A stretch of DNA of 64,000 bases from Microcebus murinus (Eukaryota > Chordata > Mammalia > Primates > Cheirogaleidae). The notes under the pieces were generated by a model. It did not search any database. It was not told the origin of the DNA and was given only the letters and a program-made list of their open reading frames with translations. Shown here piece after piece: positions 11,590-24,248 of this stretch. The stretch is taken from the NCBI RefSeq assembly GCF_040939455.1, contig NC_134117.1, forward strand, positions 48,205,001 to 48,269,000, in the 5' to 3' direction. A program made the translations under genes and the position numbers. Numbering within the stretch: the first letter of the stretch is position 1; each line of letters begins with the position of its first letter.

Positions 11590-11790
11590 GCCATAATAAC
11601 TAAATTTTGTGTGCCTAATAATATGTTTTGTGATTTGCCTATATTATATCCTTTAATCTCCACAAAACCACTACAATTTACAGGTTTTAATAGGTATTAA
11701 TGTTTCTATCCCTACTATGTAGACCAAAGACTAGCAGGTTGGGACCTTGTCTAAGGTAAACAAAGAGAGTTTAGTAGTCATTGTTTAACA
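11590..11790 (+). mobile_element. Weak MIR-like remnant
   Basis: 'atcctttaatctccacaaaacc' followed by a pattern like 'tctatccc...ggttgggacctt' suggests a very old MIR. Support is weak. Confidence 0.3.
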
Positions 11791-11854
11791 TTAAGATTAA
11801 GATGGCATGATTGACCTCAAACAAATAAAATTCAAGAGCTGGGTATACTTTCAA

Positions 11855-12728
11855 GGACAATATAAAAAAGTAGTGATTGTCATTAAAAGAACAACAATTC
11901 TTTTTCTTACCAGCATTTCATTAGTCTGAATAGTGTGCTTGCCTCAGGCAGAGAAAATGTTATAAAATCTAAAAGTCCATCTGCAAAATTTGGGGCGGCC
12001 CATGGGACTTTACAATGGCATATGGTTGGGTGAAGCTGATGGGATTGTTCCCCCATCACCAATACCAAGTGCATATTTTTCTTGGGGACATGCCTAGGGG
12101 AAGGAACAAGCTTATAGATGCTAATGAGACTTTGTGTGAGTCTGGGAGAATATGGAAATCAGCTGATGCAATGGCGTTATGGGAAAGTTTGAAGAGTGTG
12201 TGGAAAAATGAGGAAATCTTAAAGGGAAGCTCCCACAGGAAGGAGCCATCTGTGTTTGGGTAAAGCTAATGGGTTATGCAGCCCAAGCTTCTGCCTCATA
12301 TATATTCTATACCCACAACATTTAATATTTGCCTTAATAATTCTCTTAGGTTCATTACATTTCTTAATATAATGTTACATAAATTTCTTCTGTAAATCAG
12401 ATGTTTAAAAAAATACCAATTCATAAGTGGTATGGTGAAAATATACCACACATTATTAATCCACAAAACTAATTACCTGGACAAATTCATGTAAATGAAT
12501 GTATCCAGCCAACTGTTATGTAAGTATTAGTAAAAAGCACTTAATTGTTGCCTCTGCAAATGCCCCAAATCCCTACTTGAAATTCAGAAATTACCAATTC
12601 ATTTTAAATGGGTCTGTTTCCTTCTAATACATTTGGCACACACTGGCTGCCCACATTACTTATGCTTCCAGGAAAACATAAGTAAAGGAGAGTATAAAAA
12701 AACAGTGATTGTCATTAAAAGGACAAAC
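11855..12728 (+). repeat. Possible dispersed direct repeats bounding an unknown element
   Basis: About 41 bases at 11855-11896 recur at 12688-12728 (shared core gtgattgtcattaaaa). Inside, 12024-12043 recurs at 12254-12273 (gggt[g/a]aagct[g/a]atggg). The interior holds a GC-richer stretch with an 82-codon frame that I do not recognise. This may be a degraded retroviral or DNA element; no family can be named. Confidence 0.4.
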
Positions 12729-12829
12729 ACAATCCAAATACAAGCCAAACACAAACCAAACAATCTAGAACCTACACACCAACCATTTCATTTATCTACC
12801 TGTCACTGGGCCATTGTCTACCTGCCCTA

Positions 12830-13185
12830 ATTATTCCAGGACCAAGTACCAGACAACTAGAGACAGCCACTCTGCCCCAGAGCCTGTTGAAATTATTCAA
12901 ATTGGCCAATCCTAAGATTGTTTACCCTGCCCTTCTAATTCCTTCCCCCAAAACTACAGTGCATGTTTTTATCCCTAATTTCTTATTCTCCCTCTGATCA
13001 GCCTCAGTGCTTCCTCATGTGGTCCCCATACCCCCTCTTTCTATCCTACCCCACTGGTGTGCTACCTCCTCCTGGGAACTGTGATAAATACCCTGTCTTT
13101 TCAAGAGCAGAGTTTCTTGATCTGTTGTCCTTATTAGACCTCACATTTTCTATTAATACACTATATTTTAAAACAACTATGGAAT
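12830..13185 (+). mobile_element. Possible LTR remnant, family unknown
   Basis: The stretch has LTR texture: 'attggccaatcctaagattg', a C-rich middle, then 'gggaactgtgataaatac' where a polyadenylation signal would lie, and a T-rich end. No family name or clean TG...CA ends could be assigned. Confidence 0.3.
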
Positions 13186-13189
13186 AGCT

Positions 13190-13889
13190 TTTTCTTGTAG
13201 AATCTCGGTCATTTTTGATTTATGTCTGCATTCTCTGTCTCATTCACATATTTTCTGACACATCATAATGAAAGGTAGGACAAGTAAAACTCCATTTTGA
13301 GGGGAGATTCACATGCTGAGTTGAAAATTTCACTTAGATAATTGCAGGTTTGCGTACACATGTGAGGAATAATTCAGAGACTTTCCACGTACACATTATC
13401 CAGTTTCTCTTAATGGTAACATTTGCAAAACTGGAGTACAATATCACCAAAAGCATATTGACATTTGTATAATCCCCTGATCTTATTCTATTTTTATAAA
13501 AACATACTTTTTGATGACTATCCTAGATGAAAGCAGATATCTCAATATGGAAGATACGGCACTTCCTGTGACAACGGCCGCCCTCTTCCCATCTCTTCAC
13601 ACCACCACTTCTGTAGCAGGTCAGAAATATTTGTGTTTAACCTTTTTATGCTTAGTATCTTGGCCAACATGCATTTCTGCAATTATAGCAACGTACACTC
13701 TTATTATAACATCATTGTTTTGTGTTTACGAGAGAAAGTATCAATACTTAGAGGAACCATAATGTGGAAATTCATGCTTCCTTTACCCTCTAGATTATGA
13801 GGTTTTCGCATCCCTGAAAGTTCAGCATGTGATGTTATCAAAGCAACTTTGGAATCTTTATCCTAACAGTAAAAATTATGATTTCAGAC
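13190..13889. other. Unassigned sequence
   Basis: No repeat or gene recognised. The 83-codon frame at 13511-13762 shows no known domain and no splice context. Confidence 0.4.
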
Positions 13890-14150
13890 ATTTATATACC
13901 ACTTTATCTTTGCTAGGCACCATCCAGAGAGTATTATGTATAGCAACTCACTGACTCTCTACAAAAACCTTGTTTGTTACTATTACTTTTCATATTTTGC
14001 AGGTAAGCAGATTGGAGCAGACAGATGTTAAATAATGTTTCCAAGGTTACTCTTTTATAGCTAGTACATGAAAAACCAGGATTTGAATCCAGGCAGTTTG
14101 GTTCCTGTGTCTGTGTTTTTAATCGTTATTCTAAATTGCCTTTCCCATTG
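13890..14150 (+). mobile_element. MIR SINE, nearly full length
   Basis: Landmarks run in order: 'tttgctaggcaccatcc', 'agcagattggagcagacaga', 'ccaaggttactcttttatag', then 'aggatttgaatccaggcagt', close to the MIR core 'ggatttgaacccaggcagt'. Confidence 0.82.
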
Positions 14151-14221
14151 TAGGTAAGACTTTCATATTGTTTACCCTGGACTAGCTACTCTTTTTTGTT
14201 TGTATTAATCTAATTGGTCTC

Positions 14222-14400
14222 CCAATAATACTATACGATGTATAATTTTATTATTATCAACTTCGTTTTATGGATAGAGAAAGTGAGGCACAGAGATGCT
14301 AAGTAAATAGGTTAAGGCCACACAGTGGGTAAATGAAATGGCAAGGGTTTGAACATAAACATCATTTGCAGACTTTCTGCACCCAGCCACTGTTAAAAAG
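14222..14400 (+). mobile_element. MIR SINE
   Basis: A second sense MIR within 100 bases of the first: 'agagaaagtgaggcacagag', 'aggttaaggccacacagtgg', 'caagggtttgaacataaac'. Confidence 0.8.
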
Positions 14401-17400
14401 TAGTATTACAATATCAAACAGAGAATGTCTGCCTGGTATGACTTTGGTGTGAAAATCCTTTATTGATAGTGATATAATTGTTGATGATTAAAAACATCTA
14501 ATCTGACTTCCTGTAGTTACCACATAACAAGACAATGCTAAGTGTGAAGGTAATTATTAATTTTCTTGGTGTTAAACCCATTGAAAGTACAAGATTGGCT
14601 TACATTTGATACCATATTCATTAATAAATAAGAGAGAATTTGAATGATACAGTTCTTTTGTGTAGCTTTATTCAGAAATAAAGTCTGTAATGGTAGGTTG
14701 TTTTCATCTAGTAGGTTTCCATTATGGGGTTATATATGGAGACATTTAATGGTTACAGGATAATCTTTTGTTATCATTTTTAGAGCTACGCTCCTGGCAT
14801 TTGTTTGAGTTTAATTGACAGAATACAACACAGAGTGGAGTTTAGAGGAAGCTTCACATCTAGCAAAAGAGTCTGAGATAGACTACTTTCTTAGTCTCAC
14901 ACAATTGGTTATATGACTGTTGGTAATTGGCTGATTAAGATTAAACGGCCAATATGTGACTTGAACTTCCTTTTCAAAACTATATTTGGTCAAGCTTCAA
15001 ATTAATTTATTGACATTGATTTCAACTTTAGACATTTGTTCCTAACTATCTCCATTCTTGAATCTTCCGGGAATGCTTTGAGGTCTTGAGTGCATCTCTG
15101 ATTGAGTCTAAACCTGTTGATGCTCACATTGCCTAGATTCCAGGAGGAGAGGGAGCAGAACATTGGTATTAATGTTCTGACTCAAACTATACTCAGACTG
15201 TAACATTAAAAACAAATTTCTCCTTCCTTAGGGACTTTGTTATCAGTATTGTACCCCTATGCTTTGCTTCTTTTCTTTTTTGTCTACTCACACCACACTT
15301 GGCATATTTGGTCTCACAGATTTAGGAAAATGAAAAGAATCTTCATTTTAGTGAAATTTTTCCCTCTTTGGCTTGATGTCAGATGAAACAGTATAAGCAA
15401 AAATACAATGTAAAAAATGAAAATTACTCCTGTTATCAGCTTTTGATGAGTATTTATTGAAAACGAGTTTTTCTTAACTTTACATAAAACTAACATAGAA
15501 CAGTCCACACTAATAGTACTTTAATTCCAAAATCTGTGACAATTGCCTTTCAAAAAAATACTAAATGACAATTTAAAAGCTATGGAAATGATTTTTTTTC
15601 TTTGTAGGTTTCTGAGTAACTATTTCCAAATGCACTGAAAGTAGAAATTGAATATATATATAATTTTGGTGAGCTGAAAATAAATGTATATATTTTGGCA
15701 GTCTGATGTACTTATGATTCTACTTAAAAGCTAGATCAAAGATTTCTTTTTTTAATATTACCTTTGAACAGAATTGGTTATTAGCATTGTTTGATGTAAA
15801 GGAAACATTATCTTTGAGAGAAGCAAATGAAGGCTGGTAGCTAACATTTTTTACCCTTCAAAGTAAATAAGTATCCTGGGAAATATCTTGTTCCTAGAAA
15901 GCTATAAAATCAGAAAGAGCCAGGTGTTTCAGGTGGTTACTTCCTCGGAGTCCAATCTATAATTTCATCACAGTTGCCTAGTTTTATAATTTGTATTTAT
16001 GGCCCCTTTTTGGTGTTGATAGATAATACATCTGTAGAACCAACACATCAAAAGTCAGACCTGCTTGTAATATGCCTTTGAGTAATATGAAAATTATTCC
16101 TCACCCAATGATATCCTCCCCCTAGAAATCTGAATAGTGTATGTTTAATTTAGCACTTCATAGTAATTTAATTGAAATGTTTTCTTAGATACATTGTTTG
16201 CCCAAAGATTTTATATTATATCTACATTGTAACTTTTTACAGTTTAATTCTGATTTATATACCATACTTATTTCAATAAAATTATTTTTCAATTAGATTT
16301 AGAGTAATAAATGGGTTCTATTCATTATCATTTAAATTAAGAAAATAAAAGAGTATCTACTAACTACTCAGAAATTTTCTAGCTGCTACAATAGGCTTCT
16401 ATATGCTGGGCATATCTTTTGAAGTTAATGAGCTTCTACATATTAGTAGTTAGCTGAATTTTTTTCATGGTTAGAATATTTTGCATAGCACTGAAAATGC
16501 CATTAAGCCACTTAGTGCTTTAAATGGAGTCATTTTAATGGATGCCTTTCAAAATATTAAAACAATTTCTCTTCTTTTATAAAAGCTTGGGTGGGGGAGT
16601 AAAATTGAATTGAGTTGTTCCAGTCATTTTAAAAGTCATTGAGCAGGGATTATTTTGGCAGATAGGACAGTTTGAACTGATGCAAAATAAATCCCTGTTT
16701 CTTGAAGACAAGATGTTTGGTAAGTAGGAAAGAAATCCTTTGTCCTAGATAAAAAGAAAGCTATAGCCACCGTTGAAAGTATACTCTCCATTTAGTTCCT
16801 TTCAAAAAGGGATAAATGGATTTAAATAGCCCAAAGTATTGAATACTTTTGGAGAAGACTGCAGAGATCATGCTGATCTAATTACCAAAATTGCATGCTT
16901 TTTATATGCTATTTTCCTTTTTATTAGCCAATTGGAAATAATATATTATCAAGGGGAAACCCACTTTTCTTTTTTATGTAGTACTCTTGCCCTGTGTTCG
17001 CTGGTTCTACTTCTGCAGTTCTATAATAAGCTTTTTGAATATGGACGAGTTTCTCAATTCTTTGCTCCAGTTCACTTCTCTGGATAAGGGAGATAGCACC
17101 CTACCCTACTATTTAGTAAATTACTACTTTGAGAGAATGAATGCCACCCTAGAGCATTAAACCTCAAAGACTTAATGCACTTTCAGGGAACTAACTGAGA
17201 GTTATTTGCACACTGGGACCTTCAGGCAAGCTGAGAAAAAGATAACTAATGAAAAGTGTTCATAAAGTACTTAGTATTGTAAAGTATCAGGGTATTTTAT
17301 GCAGCATTGAGTGATTCACTCTGAGCATTTGGGGTAATTTTACTTAAACGGAAAATTTCTAAACAGTTATCTAAAACCATTTCATTTTGACCCCTTGTTT

Positions 17401-17713
17401 TGGGACACTGCTCAGCACTGTTGATAAGCCATCTGTGTAATGAGCTCTCTAGACCCGCTACACGTCATGTTGATCAGATTCAACTGGTCCCTGGTGGCCA
17501 ATGGCTATGCTTGCTTGCTTTATTTTTCTTGTTTCCAAACAAGTCCATTTCAAAATTTCCATATTTACTGCCCTAAAACTTCTTTTACTCTTTTCCCAAA
17601 TCACACTCATCAGAAAATGAACTCACTTCCTGCATTACCGAGCTCAGAAGCTTCAGTGATAACCTGTTTCGAGCATCCTTTTTTATAAAACGATCTGTAG
17701 TCTTCACACATCA
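14401..17713. other. Repeat-poor block without a recognised gene
   Basis: More than 3 kb with no SINE, LINE, LTR or DNA element I could recognise, unlike the rest of the window. Around 16820-17000 the sequence is rich in homeodomain-like motifs (ctaattacc, attagccaattgg, aataatatattatc). Open frames at 15314, 16839 and 17440 lack domains. It may include conserved non-coding DNA. Confidence 0.35.
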
Positions 17714-17726
17714 ATTCTTTACTTTG

Positions 17727-18060
17727 TGGCTGGGCACGGTGGGTTACACCTGTAATCTAGCACTCTGGGAGGCTGAGGCAGGAGAATTGCTTGAGCTCAG
17801 GAGTTGGAGACCAGCCTGAGCAAGAGTGAGACCTCATCTCTACTATAAATAGAAAGAAATTAGCCAAACAACTAAAAATGGAAAAAAAAATTAGCAGGGA
17901 ACCCTGGTGTACACCTATAGTCCCAGCTGCCCAGGAGGCTGAAGTAGGAGGGTCACTTGAGCCAAGGAGTTTGAGGTTTCTGTGAGCTAGGCTGACACCA
18001 CGGCACTCTAGCCCAGGCAAGAGAGTGAGACTCTGTCTCAAAAAAAAAAATTAAAAAAAA
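17727..18060 (+). mobile_element. Full-length Alu with target-site duplication
   Basis: Left arm ggctgggcacggtgggttac, an A-rich linker with 'aaagaaattagccaaacaac', and a right arm with 'gctaggctgacaccacggca'. The flanks attctttactttg (17714-17726) and attcttactttg (18061-18072) differ by a one-base slip. Confidence 0.94.
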
Positions 18061-18072
18061 ATTCTTACTTTG

Positions 18073-18970
18073 TTCATCTCTTTAAAAAAGTATCCTGTCT
18101 CCTCTTGAGGATTAAGTCCTTCCCCCTTGGCTAGGTCTCTTCCAGTCGTCATTAAGTTCTTACTCCATCTAATATGCACTTTACACAAATTTTGACACTC
18201 TTTACAATCTCTCTCTCAGGGATTTTTCTCTCTGCATATAATAATCTCATCCAACCATTCCTAAAATTATACTTAATCATTCTATTCTCCTTAATGCACT
18301 GTCAAAATTGCTGCCTCCTCTATGTCACCAGTAAATAAATGGGCAACCATAACCAACGTAGAAATTGAATATCCAGTTTGGGATACATATATAATCCCAA
18401 CAGTGACTTAGGCTGATCCAAGGCTGTCATTTCTTTCATTTAAATGTCATAAAGCCAGTACAGATTCCCATCATTGATCTTATTAGCCAGAGTCGTTGAA
18501 TAGATTAAAAAAAAAAAAAACAATGGATGAAAAATAAACAGGACTTAAAGTCATAAGATCTGATCTTGTGTCAGAACCACATCAAGGGAGAAACTTTTGG
18601 CAGATGTCCAAACCAGAGGAAGCTAGATGCCGACAGGGTATTTTTTGTCATGTAACTTGCTCATAACAATGTAGCAAAGAAATTGGGTAGATTCATGTCT
18701 CTGTCATTGCAGAAATTTCCAGGTAATACTATATAGGTCCCCTAGCAGACCTATACAAGTCCTATCTGGCACAAGATGCCACTTGCGAAAGTGTCTGGGA
18801 TCATATTCCTAGGAGGCTATATTTCAGATAATCTTTGATCAGATACTACTTTCAGGACAACTTTACCTCAAATACAAATCCAGTTCATCTGAAAGTCTGT
18901 CCTCTACTCCTCCTGATTTTAGGTAGCAGAGCTATAAAAGCAGAAAGGGGTGGGGGGGCTCTATGATTCA
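18073..18970. other. Unassigned sequence
   Basis: No gene or repeat recognised apart from an A-run at about 18509-18522. Confidence 0.4.
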
Positions 18971-18974
18971 TTCA

Positions 18975-19215
18975 TTCTGGCAGACAGATTACAAAAGTGT
19001 CCCCAGATCTTCACTTCTTCCTCTATCCAGAGCCTTTCCAATGCGACTTTTCAGATTCTTGCATCAAGAGGGAGAATACATTACTCAAGTCTGTGAACTG
19101 GGCTGATTTGGTGATTTCTTTGACCAATGTAATCTGGTAGAAGTGATGATGAGTTTGCCATGGACTAGCCTCAAGATGTCTTGCACACTTTTTCTCATTC
19201 TCTTAAAGGTGGTAC
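18975..19215 (+). mobile_element. Possible MLT1-like LTR remnant
   Basis: 'ggtgatttctttgaccaatg' and 'aatctggtagaagtgatgat' recall a motif common in old MaLR LTRs ('ctttggccaatagaatg...gcagaagtga'). Ends are not visible. Confidence 0.35.
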
Positions 19216-19309
19216 TGGTTTGTGAAAAAGTCCAGCTGGCCAGGGTTATCTTTGCCTAGCCTGTAGACTATGGATTTGGTAGATGATTCTTGTCTTCCAT
19301 CACTATTCA

Positions 19310-19440
19310 TGAAGCTCAGTTATATCATCTGTAAAACTGTCATAATAATCATCTCAAAAAATTCTCTGATGATTAAATGAAATAATAAATATAAGCATTA
19401 CCCGACTAGTAGGCCTTGAACAATAGTTTATATTACATTA
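19310..19440 (-). mobile_element. Weak MIR remnant, antisense
   Basis: 'ctcagttatatcatctgtaa' and 'gatgattaaatgaaataata' follow antisense MIR order. Confidence 0.4.
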
Positions 19441-19867
19441 TTTATTTTCCATTACTCCTCTGAATGTTTCATTGTTCTAGTCCATTATTCAGTTCTGCTA
19501 ACGTTAGCAAAGCATAAATTGGATGTTATTGCCGGGTTCTGAGCCGATTTCTCAGATTTCAGAGATAAATAATCCAGGAAACTCATGCTTAAGAATCTTA
19601 CAACTTTTAATGCCAACTATTAACTAGGTCACTATACTGGTGACTTCACCAGGAATCTCTTGATTTCTATTCATTGCCAACTCTATTAACTATATTGTCA
19701 TCAGACTATTTTATTAAAAATTAAACCTGATCCTATCCCTTAAAGAGCAATAATAATAATGTAACAAAGAAGGCAATAACAATCTCTGATTTGTTCCATA
19801 TTTCCAGGGATTTGTCTCCAAATTTCTCATAGCACACAAGGTCTTTCACAGTCGTCTAAACTATCTT
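19441..19867. other. Unassigned sequence
   Basis: Nothing recognised. Confidence 0.4.
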
Positions 19868-20005
19868 CTACCTTTTCCGAACCTTAGGTTCCTTATCAGT
19901 AAAGCAGATAAGAAGTCTTCCTCTTATGTTTGATAATTAAGTGTTATAAAACATATAAGTAAATTAGAGTATCTGCCATAAATGCACAATAAAGGCTAGC
20001 TATTT
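19868..20005 (-). mobile_element. MIR SINE, antisense
   Basis: 'ggttccttatcagtaaagca' followed by 'taattaagtgttataaaaca' and 'aatgcacaataaaggctagc' gives the reverse MIR order ending in the conserved tail. Confidence 0.6.
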
Positions 20006-21075
20006 ATAGTTTCTATTCTAATATTCTAATATTATTCTATTGGAGTAGTTACTTTTACAATCATTGCTATTAGTACACCTTGGCTGACTTTATCTCTATT
20101 ATTTATAAACAATATCTTCCTTCTCCTGTAATTTTCACCTGCTATAACTTTGAAAATTTTTTCAATCCTCTTTCTATGTGTTTTTTTAATTCACCTTCAA
20201 CAATCAGTATATATATAACTTCATTGGTGAAGACTTCTCATTCTTGAAACAGACCTAGATATTCTACAGTGCTTCCCCTCCTATCTCTATAATGTTATTT
20301 ACAAGGCTCTACTGTAATTTGTTTATTTTCATATGCTCATTTGTGTATATTTTAAGGGCATATACTTTTTCTCAATAATTTTATTTTCCCATTTGTCAGG
20401 AGATAATATTTGCTTAACAAATATTTTGAGCATGGATTAATAAGCATATGAGAATTATTAAATATAATAATATAATGTAATATAATATAATAAACACCAA
20501 TACTTCCCTCCTAGAATACTAGGCTTTTCTTTTTATTTTGCTATTTTTTCTAATTGTACACAGCATTTTCACAACTCTTTTCCTCTTAGGTCTCCCCTAT
20601 GTTAGGAGGAACTTACTCAGGAAATAATTTTAGAATTCTGAAATATTTCTGCTTTCTAATAGTTAAAACAAAAAATACACATTCCTATTAAGAATAATCT
20701 TATTTATGCTTTAAGAATTTAAAGTGACACATTGTTTGTTTCTTTAAAATAAGTTTGTCTTTTTTGTTAATGAGAAAATATTAATTTATCACAATGATTT
20801 TTAAACTTCCAGATTTTTAATGGAAAGTAGAAACAAATATGTCTAATATAAGTGAAAAATTCTACTGAGATAAATATCTGGCATGGTTTTAAGAGATTTT
20901 TAATAGGCATCAACCAACATAGGCTCAATTCCCCTTAGCTTGAATAAATTTTAGGCAGGTTTCTTCATGACTATAGTCTCCTAAAAAAATGTCTGGTATA
21001 ATTTTTCTTTGATAGCATAGCATTTGACATATATTATAAAAAAGGATATTTTACATTTTTAATTCACAATATGAT
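20006..21075. other. Unassigned AT-rich sequence
   Basis: Holds a small (TAATA)n tract at about 20455-20495. No gene or named repeat seen. Confidence 0.4.
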
Positions 21076-21577
21076 TATATTAGTTTTCTCTTGTTGCTGT
21101 AGCAAATTCCCACAAACTTAATGGCTTAAAACAGAATAAATTTATTCTCTTATAGTCTTGGAGGTCAGAAGTCTGAAATTAGATTCATCGAACTAAATAA
21201 AGTCAAGGTGTTGCCAGGGATGGTTCCTTCCAGAAGCTATGAAGAGACAATCTTTTTCTTTCCCTTTTCCAGATTTTAGAGTTGCATTCCCTACATTTTC
21301 TGGCTCATGACCTCTTCCTCCATCTTCAAAGTCAGCGGCATAACATCTTCAAATCTTATTCTGCTTCCATTATTACATCACCTCTCCTCTCTGACCACCT
21401 ACCTCCCTCTTATATGGATTTTTGTGATAACATTGGACCTAGCTGCATAATCCAGTATAATCTCCCCATCTCAAGATTCTTAGCTCAACCATACCTGTAA
21501 AGTCCCTTTTGCACTATAAGCTACCATTCAGAGAATAGGATATTTATACTTGGGTGGCCATTACTCAGCCTAACACA
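21076..21577 (-). mobile_element. MLT1-family solo LTR, antisense
   Basis: Order matches a reversed MLT1 (ERVL-MaLR) LTR: 'cccacaaacttaatggctta', 'ggaggtcagaagtctgaaat', 'tgacctcttcctccatcttc', 'tctccccatctcaagattct', and the terminus 'ccattactcagcctaacaca'. On its own sense strand it would begin with tgtgtt. About 500 bases, apparently complete, with no internal region attached. The open frame at 21282-21500 is a by-product. Confidence 0.85.
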
Positions 21578-21699
21578 GTGGGTCAAAAAGTCCCTAGACC
21601 TATACAAATAAATGCAAATTTGAGGACTATTTTATACCTAACTTTACCACAAGAATAAAATTATTTCTGAAAAAGTTCAATACAATGAAAAGACCAATG

Positions 21700-24248
21700 A
21701 GTAATAATTAGGAACTCAATAATTCAACACATAAATAGAAGTAAAAATAGAGACCATTTGATCCTCTAAATACATGCAGAAAAAGGATTTGACAAAATTC
21801 ATCACCCTTTTATGATAAGAACACTTAACAAAATAGGCATAGAACTTTTTACATAAAATTAATAAAAGCCATATATGACAAAGCCACAGCCAACATCATA
21901 TTGAACATGGAAAATTAAAAGCATTCCTGCTTAGAACTGGAACCAGACAAGGTTGTCCTCTATCACCACTTCTATTCAACGTGGTGCTGGAAGTCCTAGC
22001 CAGAGCAATCAGACGAGAGAAGGAAATCCAGGGTATCCAAATGGGGACAGAAGAGGTCAAACTATAGCTCTTTGCTGATGATATTACCTTATATCTAGAA
22101 AACCCCAAAGATTCTGCCATGAGACTACTGGAATTGATAAACAAATTCAGCAAAGTCTCAGGTTACAAAATCAATGTACAGAAATCAGTAGCATTCCTAT
22201 ACACCAACAACAATCCAACTGAGAACCAAATCAAAGACTCAATACCCTTCATAATAGCAACAAAGAAAAGAAATATCTAGGAATATATTTAACTAAGGAG
22301 GTGAAAGACCTCTACAGGGAGAACTGTGGAAGGAAATAGGAGAGGATATAAACAGGTGGAAAATCATACCATGTTCATGTGTCAACAGAATCAACATTGT
22401 GAAAATGTATGTGCTACCCAAAGTGATCTACAGATTCGATGCAATCCGTATTAAATTATTAGCATCATTTTTCACAGATATAGAAGAAATAATTGTGCAC
22501 TTCTCTGATAGGAAACCAGAGAAGATCCCATATAGCAAAAGCAATCTTAAGCAAAAAGAATACCACTTGAAGACCAGGGCGGGGCGCACCACTTGAAGAC
22601 TGGACATGCTTGAAGTTCTGGCAGAGCAGGGTGGGGAGGGAGGCAGGGGCAAGATATGTAACCCTAACAATATTTGTACCCATAGAATTTAGGAAAAAAT
22701 AAATAAATTTATTTAAAAAAATGCAAAAGCTTTCCTTATGCTAAACTCTAATTACATTTCCTGTCCCTTGTCTTTTGCAATAAAATGTTAACACATTTAA
22801 AAAAATAAATAAAAAAAGAACAAATTGGGAGGCATGAATTTATCAGACTTAAAGCTATACTACAAGGCTGTAGTAACTAAAACAGCATTGTAGAGGCACA
22901 AGAACAGAGATATAGACCAATGAAACATAATTGAGAACCTGGATATAAAACCATCCTCATATAGCCATATAATCTTTAACAAAGCAGACAAAAAGATAGA
23001 CTGAATAAAAGAATTTTTATTCAGTTAATCGTGCTGGGAAAATTGGATAGCCACATGAAGAAGACTGAAACAAGTCCACACATTTCACCTCTCACAAAAA
23101 TCAACTCACAGTGGATAATAGACTGAAACCTAAGCATGAAACTATAAGAATTCTAGAAGAAAATGTTGGAAAAACTCATATAGACATTGGACTTGGCAAA
23201 TAATTTATGAAGATCACCCCAAAGGCAATCACAGACCTGATCAAATTCAAAAGCTTCTGCACAACCAACGAAAGTATCATGAGAGCAAAGAGATAACCTA
23301 TAGAATGGGAGAAAATATTTGCATGCTACACATCTGATAAAGGGCTGATAACTAGAATCTATGTAATACTCAAGAAAATCAGCAAGAAAAAAATCAAACA
23401 ATCCCATTAAAAAGGACAAAGGACATGAACAGAAACTTTTCATAAAAAGACAGACTAATGGCCAACAAACATGAAAAAAATGCTCAACATTTCTAATTAT
23501 CAGAGAAATGCAAATGAAAACCACAATGAGATAGCACTTAACTCCAGGAAGAATGGCTTTTATCAAAAAGTCCTAAAACAATAAATGTTGGCATAGATGC
23601 AGAGAGATAGGAACACTCATACACTACTGGTGGGACTGAAAACTAGTACAACCTCTGTGAAAAGCAATATGGAGATACCTCAAAGAGATAAAAGTAGATC
23701 TACCATTTGATCCAGCAATCCCATTACTGGACATTTACCCAAAAGAACAAAAGACATTCCATAAAAAAGACATCTGTACTTAAATGCTTATAGCAGCACA
23801 ATTCACAATTGCAAAGATGTGGAAACAACCCAAGTGCCCATCAATACATGAGTGGATTAATAAAATGTGGTATATGTTATACGATGGAGTTCTACTCAGT
23901 CACAAAAATCAATGGTGATCTAGCACCTCTTCTTGTAGTATCCTGGATAGAGCTGGAACCCATTCTACTAAGTGAAGTATCACAAGAATGGAAAAACAAG
24001 CACCACATGTACTCACCATCAAATTGACATTAACTGATCGACATTTATGTACACATATAGTAGTAACATCCATTGAGTGTTGGGCAGCCAGGAGGGGTTA
24101 TGGGGGAATGGGTATATTCACACCCAGTGGGTGTGGTGTGTACCATCTGGCGGATGGACACACTTGAAGCTCTGACTCTGGCAGGGCAAAGACAATATAT
24201 GTAACCTAAACATTTGTACTCCCGTAATATGCTGAAATAAAAAAAAAA
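21700..24248 (+). mobile_element. L1 ORF2 3' half plus 3' UTR, interrupted
   Basis: A sense L1 lacking its 5' half. It enters in the reverse transcriptase domain: the catalytic motif F-A-D-D is encoded at 22071-22082, preceded at once by an in-frame TAG. ORF2 continues through 22552, resumes at 22821 after a nested insertion, and ends near 24027 (IAAQFTI-like and KCPSIHEW-like blocks at 23790-23860). The 3' UTR with 'gggcagccaggaggggttat' and an AATAAA-type tail closes at 24248. Many stops and frameshifts make it inactive. The 5' limit is blurred. Confidence 0.93.
22561..22812 (+). mobile_element. Nested mini-L1 tail with probable 3' transduction
   Basis: This piece splits the host L1 exactly between agcaaaaagaa and caaattgggaggc, with aaaaagaa at 22553-22560 and again at 22813-22820 as the target duplication. 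It consists of about 120 bases of L1 3' UTR ending in an A-rich tail (22693-22721). Then come about 75 bases of foreign sequence with its own AATAAA signal (22780-22785), then a second A-rich tail. That layout is the signature of a readthrough L1 transcript. Confidence 0.75.

Noticed and set aside
13511..13762. An 83-codon frame with two hydrophobic stretches, possibly a small membrane protein
   Set aside because: There is no known family or gene context, and such frames are expected by chance in AT-rich DNA.
23153..23566. A 137-codon minus-strand frame rich in cysteines
   Set aside because: It is antisense to ORF2 of the sense L1 at 21700-24248.
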